This document shows positions 1 to 8,841 of a stretch of DNA of 64,000 nt, one piece after another (within the stretch, counting starts at the first letter, position 1; every line of letters starts with the position of its first letter). The notes beneath the pieces were generated by a model, which did no database searches, was not told the DNA's origin, and was given only the letters and a program-made list of their open reading frames with translations. The translations under genes and the position numbers were made by a program. The stretch spans positions 1,922,001-1,986,000 of the forward strand of contig NZ_JAZHRV010000001.1 in assembly GCF_036924595.1 (NCBI RefSeq). Reading direction: 5' to 3'. This stretch comes from Bradyrhizobium algeriense (GTDB lineage: Bacteria > Pseudomonadota > Alphaproteobacteria > Rhizobiales > Xanthobacteraceae).

Positions 1-411
1 CGGATAAACGCCGAGCTCGGGAAAATCCTTGCGCAAGCCGCCGGCCTGCGCGGTCAGGAAGTCGCCGGAAATGTCGACGGGGACATAGCCGCCGAAATCG
101 CAGCGCTCCAGCAGCAGGCGGACCTTGGTGGTGGCGCCGGCGCCGAATTCCACCAGCGCGGCACCCCTGGGAACGATGGAAGCGATCTCGTCGCCGCGGC
201 TGCGCAGAATGCCGAGCTCGGTGCGGGTCGGATAATATTCCGGCAGGACCGTGATCTGCTCGAACAGTTCCGAACCTGCGGCGTCGTAGAAATATTTCGG
301 CGACAGGCGCTTGGGAAATTGCGACAGGTCGCCGATCACGTCGCCGGCAAAGGCGGAGGTCTGCTCATCGAACGGGTAGCTTTGGGCCAAAGTGGCGGCG
401 TGCAAATTCAT
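1..411 (-). CDS. egtD: L-histidine N-alpha-methyltransferase EgtD (partial, C-terminus beyond window)
   Basis: EgtD methylates histidine three times with SAM to give hercynine, the first step of ergothioneine synthesis. The 137 visible N-terminal residues start at ATG (409-411). They contain the family block KYFYDAAGSELFEQIT (about residues 39-54) and the SAM-binding motif VEFGAGATTK (about residues 87-96). The gene runs off the left edge, so about 60% of the usual length of roughly 320 aa is missing from view. It lies 50 bp downstream of egtB on the same strand, so the two are probably cotranscribed as egtB-egtD. The product is cytoplasmic. The identification is firm because motif and neighbour agree. 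Confidence 0.93.
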   Translation of the reverse strand, partial: MNLHAATLAQSYPFDEQTSAFAGDVIGDLSQFPKRLSPKYFYDAAGSELFEQITVLPEYYPTRTELGILRSRGDEIASIVPRGAALVEFGAGATTKVRLLLERCDFGGYVPVDISGDFLTAQAGGLRKDFPELGVYP

Positions 412-461
412 GATACTCTCCCGAACGCGCTTTCCGGCGCGCTATGATCCTGTTGAGCGGG

Positions 462-1712
462 TCAGGCGTAATCGGCGAGGCGTAACCCCGTGAATTGCCA
501 GCGGTGGTAGGGATAAAAGAAGTTGCGATAGGTGATACGGCTGTGGCCGGCCGGGGTTGCAAGCGAGGAGCCGCGCAGCACCAGCTGATTGACCATGAAC
601 TTGCCGTTATATTCGCCCAGCGCACCCTCGATGGCGCGGTAGCCGGGATAAGGTGAGTAGGAGCTGCGGGTCCACTGCCAGACGATGCCGAAGGCGTCGT
701 TGAGCTGGCCGGCGCGGGCGGCGACCTCCCATTCCATTTCGGTCGGCAGATGGCGGCCGGCCCAGCGCGCGAACGCGTCCGCCTCGTAATAGCTGACATG
801 GCTGACCGGGCCTGAAGGGTCGATCGGCTGCAGCCCGCCGAGCGTCATGATCCGCCAGTCGCCGTCGACCTGGCGCCAGTGGCCCGGCGCCTGCCAGCCC
901 TCGTTGGTCGCGGCGGCAAAGCCGTCCATCAGCCACAGCGTGGCCGTGCCGTAGCCGCCGTCCTTCATGAAGGCCAGCCATTCGGCATTGGTGACGAGGT
1001 TGCGGGCGAGCCTGACCGGGCCGACCAGCGCCCGGTGCGCGGGTTTTTCATTGTCGAAATGGAAGCTGTCGTCGCTGTGGCCGACGGTGTGGATGCCCTC
1101 GTTGAGGGTGACCCATTCCTCCGCCGAACGATGCGGCGCCGGGAAGCGCCATGACGGATCGTAGGCCGGCGGAAGCGGGTTCTGCGCAAAGGCGTGCAGG
1201 ATATCGGTCAGCATCAATTCCTGATGCTGCTGCTCGTGGTTGAGGCCGACCTCGACCAGCGGGACCAGTTTTGTGAGGCGCTCCTCGCCGGCGGTCTGGA
1301 AGAACTTGACCACGGCGGCATCGACATGCCGGCGATAGGCGGTGACCTCGTCCGCGCTCGGGCGGGTGAGGTGGCCGCGCTGGTGACGGGCGTGCCGGGG
1401 ACCTGCGCTGACATAGTAGGAATTGAATAGAAACGCGTAGTCGGGGTGGAAGGGCCGGTAACCCTCGCAGTGTTCGCCGAGCAGGAACTGCTCGAAGAAC
1501 CAGGTGGTATGGGCGCGGTGCCATTTGGCCGGGCTGGCGTCCGGCATCGACTGGATCAGCTGGTCCTCGGGGCTCAGGGGGCCAGCGCGGCGCTCGGTCT
1601 CGCCGCGGACGGCCAGATAGGCTTCCACCAAATTCTGGGCGAGGGTGCCTGAATCGGAGAAAAGTGACGGGGTGGGGCTGGCAAGGGACGCTGCAGATAC
1701 TGATTTCGTCAC
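462..1712 (-). CDS. egtB: ergothioneine biosynthesis sulfoxide synthase EgtB
   Basis: EgtB is a non-haem iron enzyme that couples hercynine to a thiol donor using O2. The 416-aa protein has an N-terminal DinB-like domain (about residues 20-175) with WHRAHTTWFFE and the iron motif H159-x3-H163-x-E165 (NHEQQHQE). A C-terminal formylglycine-enzyme/sulfatase-modifying fold follows (about residues 195-412), ending in FTGLRLADYA. The start is GTG at 1712; a GGAG in the leader about 8 nt upstream supports it. It precedes egtD with a 50-bp gap, forming an ergothioneine operon. No C-S lyase gene (egtE) is visible in the window. The thiol donor, gamma-glutamylcysteine or cysteine, cannot be decided from this reading. 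Confidence 0.95.
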   Translation of the reverse strand: MTKSVSAASLASPTPSLFSDSGTLAQNLVEAYLAVRGETERRAGPLSPEDQLIQSMPDASPAKWHRAHTTWFFEQFLLGEHCEGYRPFHPDYAFLFNSYYVSAGPRHARHQRGHLTRPSADEVTAYRRHVDAAVVKFFQTAGEERLTKLVPLVEVGLNHEQQHQELMLTDILHAFAQNPLPPAYDPSWRFPAPHRSAEEWVTLNEGIHTVGHSDDSFHFDNEKPAHRALVGPVRLARNLVTNAEWLAFMKDGGYGTATLWLMDGFAAATNEGWQAPGHWRQVDGDWRIMTLGGLQPIDPSGPVSHVSYYEADAFARWAGRHLPTEMEWEVAARAGQLNDAFGIVWQWTRSSYSPYPGYRAIEGALGEYNGKFMVNQLVLRGSSLATPAGHSRITYRNFFYPYHRWQFTGLRLADYA

Positions 1713-2014
1713 AGGTGTCTCCGGTTAAGGGAGAGAACTTTAGTCCGGCAAACTGGTTCCCGACGGGCGGTCCGTCCTAGATAGGGGTTCCCCTCCGGGA
1801 AAAAAGCCTTCCCCCGCTATGATATTGATGCCGTCAGACTATTGGGCCGCGGCCGCCGGGGGCCCCGAGCCGGACCCGCGCATGCCACCTACTCGCCATT
1901 TTACTATGGATGCCCAACGGTTTGGGCTACATATAGGGCAAGTAACCGGGTTACATGGACGAGCCGGCCCGTCAGGCGAAGCCGCAGGGGGCTGAGCCGC
2001 AAAAGGAAGCGAAT
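1713..2014. other. intergenic region between egtB and the glutaredoxin gene
   Basis: This is a divergent promoter region of about 300 bp. No coding frame is convincing. A ribosome-binding sequence (aaaaggaagc) ends four bases before the glutaredoxin ATG at 2015. An in-frame ATG at 1955 would add 20 residues that do not fit the glutaredoxin family. No clear operator was recognised. Confidence 0.6.
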
Positions 2015-2353
2015 ATGAGCATCGAACAATTCATCGCCAATGAAGTGAAGTCGAACGACGTTGTGCTGTTCATGAAGGGCACGCCGCAGTTTCCGCAGTG
2101 CGGTTTCTCCGGCCAGGTGGTGCAGATCCTCGACCACGTCGGCGTCGGCTACAAGGGCCTGAACGTCCTGGAATCCGCCGAACTTCGCAACGGCATCAAG
2201 GAATATTCGAACTGGCCGACGATCCCGCAGCTCTACGTCAAGGGCGAGTTCATCGGCGGCTGCGACATCATTCGTGAGATGTTCCAGGCCGGTGAATTGC
2301 AGCAGCTGTTCGCCGACAAGGGCGTCACCGTCAGCGCGGCGGCCTCGGCCTGA
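2015..2353 (+). CDS. grxD: monothiol glutaredoxin, Grx4/GrxD family (CGFS type)
   Basis: CGFS glutaredoxins bind and transfer [2Fe-2S] clusters with glutathione and usually work with BolA proteins in iron homeostasis. The 112-aa product has the signature [12 protein letters not shown] (active cysteine C29). Later come the glutathione-binding TIPQLY segment and the GG-C-D motif in [11 protein letters not shown]. The length is typical of single-domain Grx4. The ATG at 2015 was chosen over the in-frame one at 1955 because homologues start near MSIEQFI and a good Shine-Dalgarno sequence lies just upstream. The stop at 2351-2353 abuts or overlaps the next coding region, which suggests translational coupling with the macro-domain gene. 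Confidence 0.95.
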   Translation: MSIEQFIANEVKSNDVVLFMKGTPQFPQCGFSGQVVQILDHVGVGYKGLNVLESAELRNGIKEYSNWPTIPQLYVKGEFIGGCDIIREMFQAGELQQLFADKGVTVSAAASA

Positions 2354-2904
2354 GCGGTCGCGCGCGCCAGATCGGCCGGGCGCGGCTCGAAGTCATCGTT
2401 GCCGACATCACCAGCTTGCGCGTTGACGCCATCGTCAACGCGGCCAATTCGTCGCTCCTTGGCGGGGGCGGCGTCGATGGTGCGATCCATCGGGCGGCGG
2501 GGCCGGAGCTGGTGGCTGAATGCCGTAAGCTCCACGGCTGCAAGACCGGCGCCGCCAAGATCACCAAGGGCTATCGCCTGCCGGCCAAGCACGTGATCCA
2601 CACGGTTGGGCCGGTGTGGAATGGCGGCACGCTTGGCGAGGACGATCTGCTTGCCTCTTGCTATCGTCGCTCGATTGAATTGTGCGAGAAGCACGGCCTT
2701 GTTTCAGTCGCCTTTCCCGCGATCTCAACGGGCATCTATCGCTTCCCCGCCGATCGCGCGGCCGGCATCGCAGTCCAGACCGTCGTCGATACGCTCGCGG
2801 CTGCACCCACAGTCATGCAAGTGGTCTTCTGCTGCTTCTCCGATGCCAGCGCCCAGTTGCATCAGGCGGCATTGGATACCTTCGGCAGCCCTTGTGCCGA
2901 CTGA
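2350..2904 (+). CDS. macro-domain protein, O-acetyl-ADP-ribose deacetylase-like
   Basis: Macro domains bind ADP-ribose; this bacterial branch (YmdB-like) hydrolyses O-acetyl-ADP-ribose or removes mono-ADP-ribose. The frame reads [24 protein letters not shown], then the substrate loop [16 protein letters not shown] and the [12 protein letters not shown] motif. The domain starts upstream of the first usual start codon (TTG at 2416). The frame stays open back to a TGA at 2293, yet no ATG, GTG or TTG lies in that gap. A CTG at 2350 overlaps the glutaredoxin stop, so I set the start there provisionally (184 aa). The alternative is a TTG start that lacks the first beta strand. Function is confident; the start is not. 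Confidence 0.8.
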   Translation: MSGRARQIGRARLEVIVADITSLRVDAIVNAANSSLLGGGGVDGAIHRAAGPELVAECRKLHGCKTGAAKITKGYRLPAKHVIHTVGPVWNGGTLGEDDLLASCYRRSIELCEKHGLVSVAFPAISTGIYRFPADRAAGIAVQTVVDTLAAAPTVMQVVFCCFSDASAQLHQAALDTFGSPCAD

Positions 2905-2955
2905 CAAGCCGCCGCTACACTCTCCGGTGAATTCCAAGGAGAGGGGTAGGGTCCA

Positions 2956-4239
2956 ATGAATTCATCAGGAATGCTGCGCGCGCTGGGCTTCGGCGCGCTG
3001 ATGCTTGCCACGCTGTCGTCCGCCCGCGCTGAAGGCACTTTCGATATTCCCGCCGGCGCGCATTTCAACAAGGACAAGCTTGGGAAGATCACCGAGTTCT
3101 TCAAGAATGAGGTGTCGACCGGCAAGATCGCCGGCGCCAACGTCCTGATCCAGCAGCACGGCAAGCCGGTCTATCACGAAACCTTCGGCGTTCAGGACGT
3201 GGTGTCGAAGGCGCCGATCACCGACAAGACCATCTTCCGTCTGTCGTCGCTGACCAAGGCGATCACCTCCGTTGTGGCGATGCAGTTGATCCAGGACGGC
3301 AAGATCAAGCTCGACGATCCCGTCTCGAAGTACATTCCCTCGTTCGCCAACATGAAGGTCGGTGAGGAGAAAAAGGCCGAGGACGGTACCAGGACGCTCG
3401 AACTGGCGCCGCTGACCCGGCCTATCACCATTCTCGACCTGATGCGTCATACCTCCGGCATCACCTATGGCTTCTATGGCGACAGTCTGGTGCGCAAGGC
3501 CTACAAGGAGGCCAATCTCTACGCGGGCGAATTCGACCTTGCCGAATTCGCCGAGCGGATCGCCAAGCTGCCGCTGCACAACCAGCCGGGCGCGCTCTGG
3601 CAATACGGCCATTCCACCGACATACTGGCGCGGATCATGGAGATCGTGTCCGGCAAATCATTGCTCGAGATCGAAAAGGAAAAGCTGCTCGATCCGCTCG
3701 GCATGACCGACACCGGCTTCTTCGTTACCGAACCGGAGCGGCTGCAGCGGCTTGCCCAACCATTGCCGAACGACAGCGATTTCCGGGTCGGCCGCCTCTA
3801 CAGGACCGAGGTTCGCCAGAAGTGGGAATCCGCCAGCGGCGGCATGGTTTCGACCATGTCGGATTTTTCGAAGTTTGCGCAGATGCTGGCCAATGGCGGT
3901 ACGTTCGAGGGCAAGACCTATCTCAGCCCGAAGACGTTCGAACTGATGACATCGGACCACGCCGGCAAGGACTCCGGCGTTGCGCGGGATCATTATTATT
4001 TCCCCGGTGACGGCTTCGGGATGGGGCTTGGGCTTGCCGTGCGCACCGATCCCGGCAACGCCAAGCCGCCGCCGCCGGGATCGCTGGGCGAACTGAAATG
4101 GGACGGCGCCGCCGGCTGCTATATGGTGGTCGACCGCAAGCAGGACATGTTTTTCGTGGTGCTGGAGCAGACGCCGACGGAGCGCCAGCGCGTCCAGCGG
4201 ACGCTGAAGCAGTTGGTCTATGAAGCGCTGGAGAACTGA
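2956..4239 (+). CDS. secreted serine hydrolase, beta-lactamase/family VIII esterase-like
   Basis: This is a 427-aa penicillin-binding/beta-lactamase-fold hydrolase of the class C or family VIII esterase type. A signal peptide ends near SSARA (about residue 25). The nucleophile motif is S98-L-T-K101, and the tyrosine motif is Y217-G-H-S in WQYGHSTD. The C-terminus has a WDGAAGC block where KTG-like residues are expected. These proteins usually cleave small esters or modify cell-wall peptides; the substrate cannot be told from sequence. The 3' end overlaps the start of a paralogue by 20 bp, so the two form a tandem duplicate operon. The leader has AAGGAGAGG before the ATG. Confidence 0.88.
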   Translation: MNSSGMLRALGFGALMLATLSSARAEGTFDIPAGAHFNKDKLGKITEFFKNEVSTGKIAGANVLIQQHGKPVYHETFGVQDVVSKAPITDKTIFRLSSLTKAITSVVAMQLIQDGKIKLDDPVSKYIPSFANMKVGEEKKAEDGTRTLELAPLTRPITILDLMRHTSGITYGFYGDSLVRKAYKEANLYAGEFDLAEFAERIAKLPLHNQPGALWQYGHSTDILARIMEIVSGKSLLEIEKEKLLDPLGMTDTGFFVTEPERLQRLAQPLPNDSDFRVGRLYRTEVRQKWESASGGMVSTMSDFSKFAQMLANGGTFEGKTYLSPKTFELMTSDHAGKDSGVARDHYYFPGDGFGMGLGLAVRTDPGNAKPPPPGSLGELKWDGAAGCYMVVDRKQDMFFVVLEQTPTERQRVQRTLKQLVYEALEN

Positions 4240-5524
4240 CGGCGCCGCAGGGCGCTGCCTCGTCGCGGCCGGGCTCGTGGTTTTGTTGGTCGCTGGCCGA
4301 CCGCACGAGGCGCGAGCCGAGCCGAAAGTGGCGAACGCGCCAACTTTTTCACGCGCGGCCCTTGACCGGATCGGCGACTACATCCGCAACGAGGTCGCGA
4401 CCGACAAGATTCCCGGCGCAGTCCTGCTGATCCAGCAGCACGGCAAGCCGGTCTATTTGCAAAGTTTCGGCGTGCGGGACCCGGCGACCGGCCAGCCGAT
4501 GACGCCGGACACGATTTTCCAGATCTATTCGATGTCGAAAGCCGTCACCTCGGTTGCCGCGATGATGCTGGTCGACGACGGCAAGCTGGCCCTCGACGAT
4601 CCCGTGTCGAAATACATTCGCGCCTTTGCGGATGCAAAAGTCGGCGTCGATCTTTCCGATGAAGCAGGACAGTACCCGCTCAAGCTCGAGCCGTTGAAGC
4701 GCCCGATCACGATCAAGGATCTGCTGCGGCACACGTCGGGCATCACGTACGGCTTCTTCGGCGAAACCGCGGTACAGAAACTCTACGCCAATCCCCAACT
4801 GTACGCCGGCGATTTCGATAACGCCGAATTCGCCGACCGGATCGCGACACTGCCGCTCGCCGATCAGCCCGCGGTGCGTTGGAATTACAGCCATTCAACC
4901 GACGTGCTAGGCCGCGTTGTCGAGGTGGCCTCGGGGCAGACGCTGTTTCAATTCGAAAAGCAAAGATTGTTCGATCCTCTCGGCATGTCCGAGACCGCAT
5001 ATTATGTCGCAGATGAATCGAAGTGGTCGCGCATTGCCCAGGCATTTCCCGTCGATCGTTTTCGGGTGGCCGGAATCAGGGACCCAGCATTGCCGCGGCG
5101 CTGGGAATCCGGCGGAGCGGGGTTGGTCTCGACGGCCGGGGACTATGCCCGCTTCCTGCAAATGCTGCTGAACGGAGGCGAACTGGACGGCAAGCGGTAC
5201 CTCAAGCCCGAGACAGTCGCACTGATGACGTCGGATCAGATCGGGCCAGAGACCAGGATCATTCACGATCCCTTCTATTTCCCCGGCCCGAGCTCTGGCT
5301 TTGGTCTCGGCTTTGCCGTGCGCACCTCTCCGCCGCCGAATACGACATGGCCGCTCGGCGAATACCGCTGGGACGGTGCGGGCGGCAGTTTCTATTTTGT
5401 CGACCCCGAGGACGACATGCTCGTTGTCTGTATGGTGCAGGCCCCGACGCAAGGTGGGCGGATCCAACTGGCGCTGAAGACGATGATGTTTGAGGCGCTG
5501 GGCAAGGGCCTGCGCAAGGATTGA
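4220..5524 (+). CDS. serine hydrolase, beta-lactamase family (tandem paralogue)
   Basis: This 434-aa paralogue of the preceding gene shares stretches such as LIQQHGKPVY and RHTSGITYGF. It has an N-terminal hydrophobic signal (about residues 11-32, ending ARA), the catalytic S104-M-S-K107 and Y223-S-H-S. The C-terminal YRWDGAGGSFYFVDPE block is also conserved. The ATG at 4220 lies inside the upstream gene, so translation is probably coupled. The two proteins have diverged outside the motifs, which suggests an old duplication and perhaps different substrates. It is probably periplasmic. A lipoprotein signal was not seen. Confidence 0.87.
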   Translation: MKRWRTDGAAGRCLVAAGLVVLLVAGRPHEARAEPKVANAPTFSRAALDRIGDYIRNEVATDKIPGAVLLIQQHGKPVYLQSFGVRDPATGQPMTPDTIFQIYSMSKAVTSVAAMMLVDDGKLALDDPVSKYIRAFADAKVGVDLSDEAGQYPLKLEPLKRPITIKDLLRHTSGITYGFFGETAVQKLYANPQLYAGDFDNAEFADRIATLPLADQPAVRWNYSHSTDVLGRVVEVASGQTLFQFEKQRLFDPLGMSETAYYVADESKWSRIAQAFPVDRFRVAGIRDPALPRRWESGGAGLVSTAGDYARFLQMLLNGGELDGKRYLKPETVALMTSDQIGPETRIIHDPFYFPGPSSGFGLGFAVRTSPPPNTTWPLGEYRWDGAGGSFYFVDPEDDMLVVCMVQAPTQGGRIQLALKTMMFEALGKGLRKD

Positions 5525-5546
5525 TAGAGGATTGACGATCGCCTGA

Positions 5547-7028
5547 CTACGCGACCGCGTTGCGCGCGATCGTCTCGCGATAGAACGACGCGCTCAGCTT
5601 GGGCGTCCGGCGCTTGGTATCGAAGTCGACGTGATAGAGGCCGAAGCGCTGTTCATACCCGTCCGACCATTCGAAATTGTCCATCAGGCTCCACAGAAAA
5701 TATCCAAGCACGGGCACGCCCTCTGATGTCGCGCGCTGCAACTGCGTCAGATAGTTGCGTAAGTACATGATGCGATCGACGTCATAGATGGTGCCGTCCG
5801 CGGCCGGCTGGTCGCTCCCCGACGTGCCGTTCTCGGTGATGTAGATCGATTTCACGTTCCACAGCTTGGCCACATGGCGTGGTACCCAGTACATTGTTTC
5901 GGGGCCGGGCCTGAGCCAGGTCGCCTTCATGTGCGGGAACGATTTGGGAAATGGCGCTAGAGTGAAGCCGCGTTCGTTGTCGGCAGCAACGACGTAATGA
6001 TCAGGCATGTAAACATTCAGCCCGACAAAATCGATCGGGGAGGAGATGATGCGCAGATCTTCGGCGGTGTATTTTGGAGCATCTTTGCCGGCCTGCGCGA
6101 GATAAGCATCAGTGTATTTTCCCTCGAGCATCACGGTCAAATAGCCGGCATTGAGCTCGCGCGTCGCGATCTCGGCTGCGCGGATGTTCGCAGGCGTTTC
6201 GATGGCCGGGATGCAGCTCACGGCATTCTCCGCCGGACCGACCTTGATTCCGGCCTGTCCATTGGCCCGGATCGCCTGAACCGCGAGACCGTGCCCCAGC
6301 GCGACGTTGTGCCTGACCTGCTTCACGTCCGATGGGGATAGTTTGAGCCCCGGCGCATCAGCGCCAAACTCATGGCCGAGATGGACGAGCCTGGAGCATT
6401 CGTTGATGGTGAAGAAGTGCTTCACGCGATCGCTTAGGCGCCCCGCGACATGGCCTGCGTAATCCGCAAAGGCCTTTGAGGTGTCGCGCGAGGTCCAGCC
6501 GCCGAAGCGATCCTGCAGCGCCTGCGGCAGGTCCCAATGATACAGCGTCGCAAACGGCTCGATGCCGTTCGCCAGCAACTCGTCGACAAGGCGGTTGTAG
6601 AAATCGAGGCCTTTTGGATTTGTCGCGCCGGCTCCGTCCGGGAAGACGCGAGGCCATGCGATCGAGAATCGATAGGCCTTTGCGCCGAGCGCCCTCATCA
6701 ACTGGATGTCTTCCTTGTACAGACGATAATGGTCGGTCGCGGTGTCGCCGTTGCTGTGATCGGAGATGGTGCCGCTCGTGTGGGAGAAACGGTCCCAGAT
6801 CGACGGACCGCGGCCGTCTTCGTTCACGGCTCCCTCGATCTGATAGGCCGAGGTCGCCGTGCCCCACAGGAAACCGCTCGGAAAACCGGAAGAGGTTGTT
6901 CGATTTCGTGTTCCACTATCCGCATCCGATTGGGCTCGTCCGGACCCGGCTGGCAGCATCGACATGCCAAGTGCCGACCAGCCCGCAATTCTGCCAAATT
7001 GCCGCCGGGAAAATCTCTTGAATGGCAT
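5547..7028 (-). CDS. GH1 beta-glucosidase with twin-arginine signal
   Basis: This is a glycoside hydrolase family 1 enzyme that splits beta-glucosides by a retaining mechanism. From ATG at 7028 the product is 493 aa. It begins MPFKRFSRRQFGR, a twin-arginine export motif, followed by a hydrophobic stretch and an AQ cleavage region. GH1 landmarks are FLWGTATSAYQIEG, YHWDLPQ, the acid/base glutamate in TINE (E210), the nucleophile in YITENG (E399) and the C-terminal NFEWSDGYEQRFGLYHVD. The proline that usually follows the acid/base Glu is Cys here (TINEC). A TTG at 7049 would add seven residues but is less likely. It is divergent from a GH17 gene 178 bp away, suggesting both act on beta-glucans or their fragments. 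Confidence 0.92.
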   Translation of the reverse strand: MPFKRFSRRQFGRIAGWSALGMSMLPAGSGRAQSDADSGTRNRTTSSGFPSGFLWGTATSAYQIEGAVNEDGRGPSIWDRFSHTSGTISDHSNGDTATDHYRLYKEDIQLMRALGAKAYRFSIAWPRVFPDGAGATNPKGLDFYNRLVDELLANGIEPFATLYHWDLPQALQDRFGGWTSRDTSKAFADYAGHVAGRLSDRVKHFFTINECSRLVHLGHEFGADAPGLKLSPSDVKQVRHNVALGHGLAVQAIRANGQAGIKVGPAENAVSCIPAIETPANIRAAEIATRELNAGYLTVMLEGKYTDAYLAQAGKDAPKYTAEDLRIISSPIDFVGLNVYMPDHYVVAADNERGFTLAPFPKSFPHMKATWLRPGPETMYWVPRHVAKLWNVKSIYITENGTSGSDQPAADGTIYDVDRIMYLRNYLTQLQRATSEGVPVLGYFLWSLMDNFEWSDGYEQRFGLYHVDFDTKRRTPKLSASFYRETIARNAVA

Positions 7029-7206
7029 CGCTTCACTCGCCGGGATCAATCAATCTTGAGCAAAACAAGGCTCACTCTTGATGCTTCGTGTTCGGAGCAG
7101 GTCTAATATCACTGCTTCGGTGTCCCGGTGCAATTGTGCAAGCGGCTGAATCCGCGGGTCGACAGGGCCGCCGCGCACCGCTAAACAGGCTGATATATTC
7201 ACCGAT

Positions 7207-8835
7207 TTGGGGAGCAGGACGATCGGCTTGCGCACGCCGCTGGCGCTTTTCATTGTATCGCTGGGCATGGTCGCCGCGGTGTGGTGGTGGCTCGCCACGC
7301 CGGTGGCGCTGACGCGCGCGCCGATCGATGATGCCGCGAAGCTGGAGTGCGTTTCCTACGCGCCGTTCAGGGGCGATCAGACGCCGCATGATCCGACGCT
7401 GATCGTCAGTCCGGCGCAGATCGCGGAGGACTTACGCGAACTGGCCAAGGTCTCCAAATGCATCCGCACCTATTCCATCGATAACGGGCTCGACAAGGTG
7501 CCCGAGCTTGCGTCCAGGGTCGGATTGAAGGTTCTGCTCGGCGTCTGGATCGGACGCGATCGCGCCAAGAACGCGCTCCTGATCAACACCGCGGTCTCGC
7601 TGTTGAAGGATCATCCCGGCGTGGTCGCGGCGATCATCGTCGGCAGCGAAGTGCTGCTGCGCGGCGACATGACGGTTGACGACCTTCGCCAAACGATCCG
7701 TTCGGTCAAGCCGCGCGTGGACGTGCCGGTGACCTATGCCGATGTCTGGGAATTCTGGCTGCGCTACCGCGAAGTGGGCGAGGATGTCGATTTCGTCACC
7801 GCCCATTTCCTGCCTTATTGGGAGGACGTTCCGCCGCGCGCCGAAGAGGCGGCCGCGCATGTCGATGACATTCGCAAGCAGGTCGTGGCAGCGTTTCCCG
7901 GCAAGGAGATCCTGATCGGGGAAACCGGTTGGCCGAGCCATGGGCGGATGCGCGACGGCGCGCTGGCTTCCCGCGTCAATCAGGCGCGTTTCATTTCCCA
8001 GATTCTCGAGCGGGCGCGACAGGACAATTTTCGCGTCAATTTTTTCGAGGCCTATGACGAGCCGTGGAAGCGACGCTGGGAAGGAACGGTGGGTGGCTAT
8101 TGGGGGCTGTTCGACGGGATCGAACGCAAGCTGAAATATCCGGCAGGGGTGGCCATCAGCAATTACCCGCTCTGGAAGCTGCAGATGGCATGCGGGCTGT
8201 TTCTTTGCATCGGCGTATTCGCCGTAGCCTTGGTCACGCTAAAGCGCCGGCCGTCGCCGATGCCATTGGCATCGTGGCTTGCGGTCGCGGTGTCCGCCAC
8301 CACTGGCGGAATCCTGCTGGGCGTGAGCGTGGACAAGATGCTGCACGAAAGTTACGGGGCCGGCGGTTGGCTGGTTCAGGGTTTCCTGCTGGCGGCGGCG
8401 GTGACTGCGCCGCTGCTGTCCACCTACGCGCTGATCTCGGGGCGCGGGCTTCCGTCGTTTCTTGAAGTGTTGGGGCCGCCCAAAGACCTGACCCCATTCT
8501 TCATGGCCAATATGCTCGGCATCACGCTGATCGTGACGACGCTCATTGCCACGCAAACCGCGCTCAGCCTGATATTCGACGCGCGCTGGCGCGATTTCCC
8601 GTTCGCCGCCCTGACCATGGCCGTGGTGCCGTTCTGGACCTTGGCATTCCTCAATGGTTCGAAATCCGGCGAGCGGCCGCTCTCGGAAGCCGTGTTTGCC
8701 GGGCTGTTCGCCATGGCGGCGATCTATGTCGTCTTCAACGAAGGGTTCGAGAACTGGCAGGCGATGTGGACCGCGGCGGTGTATGTCCTGCTCGGCAGCG
8801 CGCTTTGGCGGGCGCGCACTGCTGCTGTTGCCTGA
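7207..8835 (+). CDS. membrane-bound GH17 family beta-1,3-glucanase/glucanosyltransferase-like protein
   Basis: This 542-aa protein has an N-terminal membrane anchor (about residues 11-30) and a periplasmic GH17 catalytic domain (about 45-315). At least six more hydrophobic segments follow (about 325-535). The acid/base is probably E148 in IVGSEVL, and the nucleophile is E239 in the GH17 signature GETGWPS. GH17 enzymes act on beta-1,3-glucans. In Bradyrhizobium, membrane GH17-type proteins have been linked to cyclic beta-(1,3)(1,6)-glucan synthesis (ndv genes), so a transglycosylase role is possible. Both candidate starts are TTG (7207 and 7228). The second has a GGAGCAGGA sequence at better spacing, so the true start may be 7228. 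Confidence 0.85.
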   Translation: MGSRTIGLRTPLALFIVSLGMVAAVWWWLATPVALTRAPIDDAAKLECVSYAPFRGDQTPHDPTLIVSPAQIAEDLRELAKVSKCIRTYSIDNGLDKVPELASRVGLKVLLGVWIGRDRAKNALLINTAVSLLKDHPGVVAAIIVGSEVLLRGDMTVDDLRQTIRSVKPRVDVPVTYADVWEFWLRYREVGEDVDFVTAHFLPYWEDVPPRAEEAAAHVDDIRKQVVAAFPGKEILIGETGWPSHGRMRDGALASRVNQARFISQILERARQDNFRVNFFEAYDEPWKRRWEGTVGGYWGLFDGIERKLKYPAGVAISNYPLWKLQMACGLFLCIGVFAVALVTLKRRPSPMPLASWLAVAVSATTGGILLGVSVDKMLHESYGAGGWLVQGFLLAAAVTAPLLSTYALISGRGLPSFLEVLGPPKDLTPFFMANMLGITLIVTTLIATQTALSLIFDARWRDFPFAALTMAVVPFWTLAFLNGSKSGERPLSEAVFAGLFAMAAIYVVFNEGFENWQAMWTAAVYVLLGSALWRARTAAVA

Positions 8836-8841
8836 GTTCGC

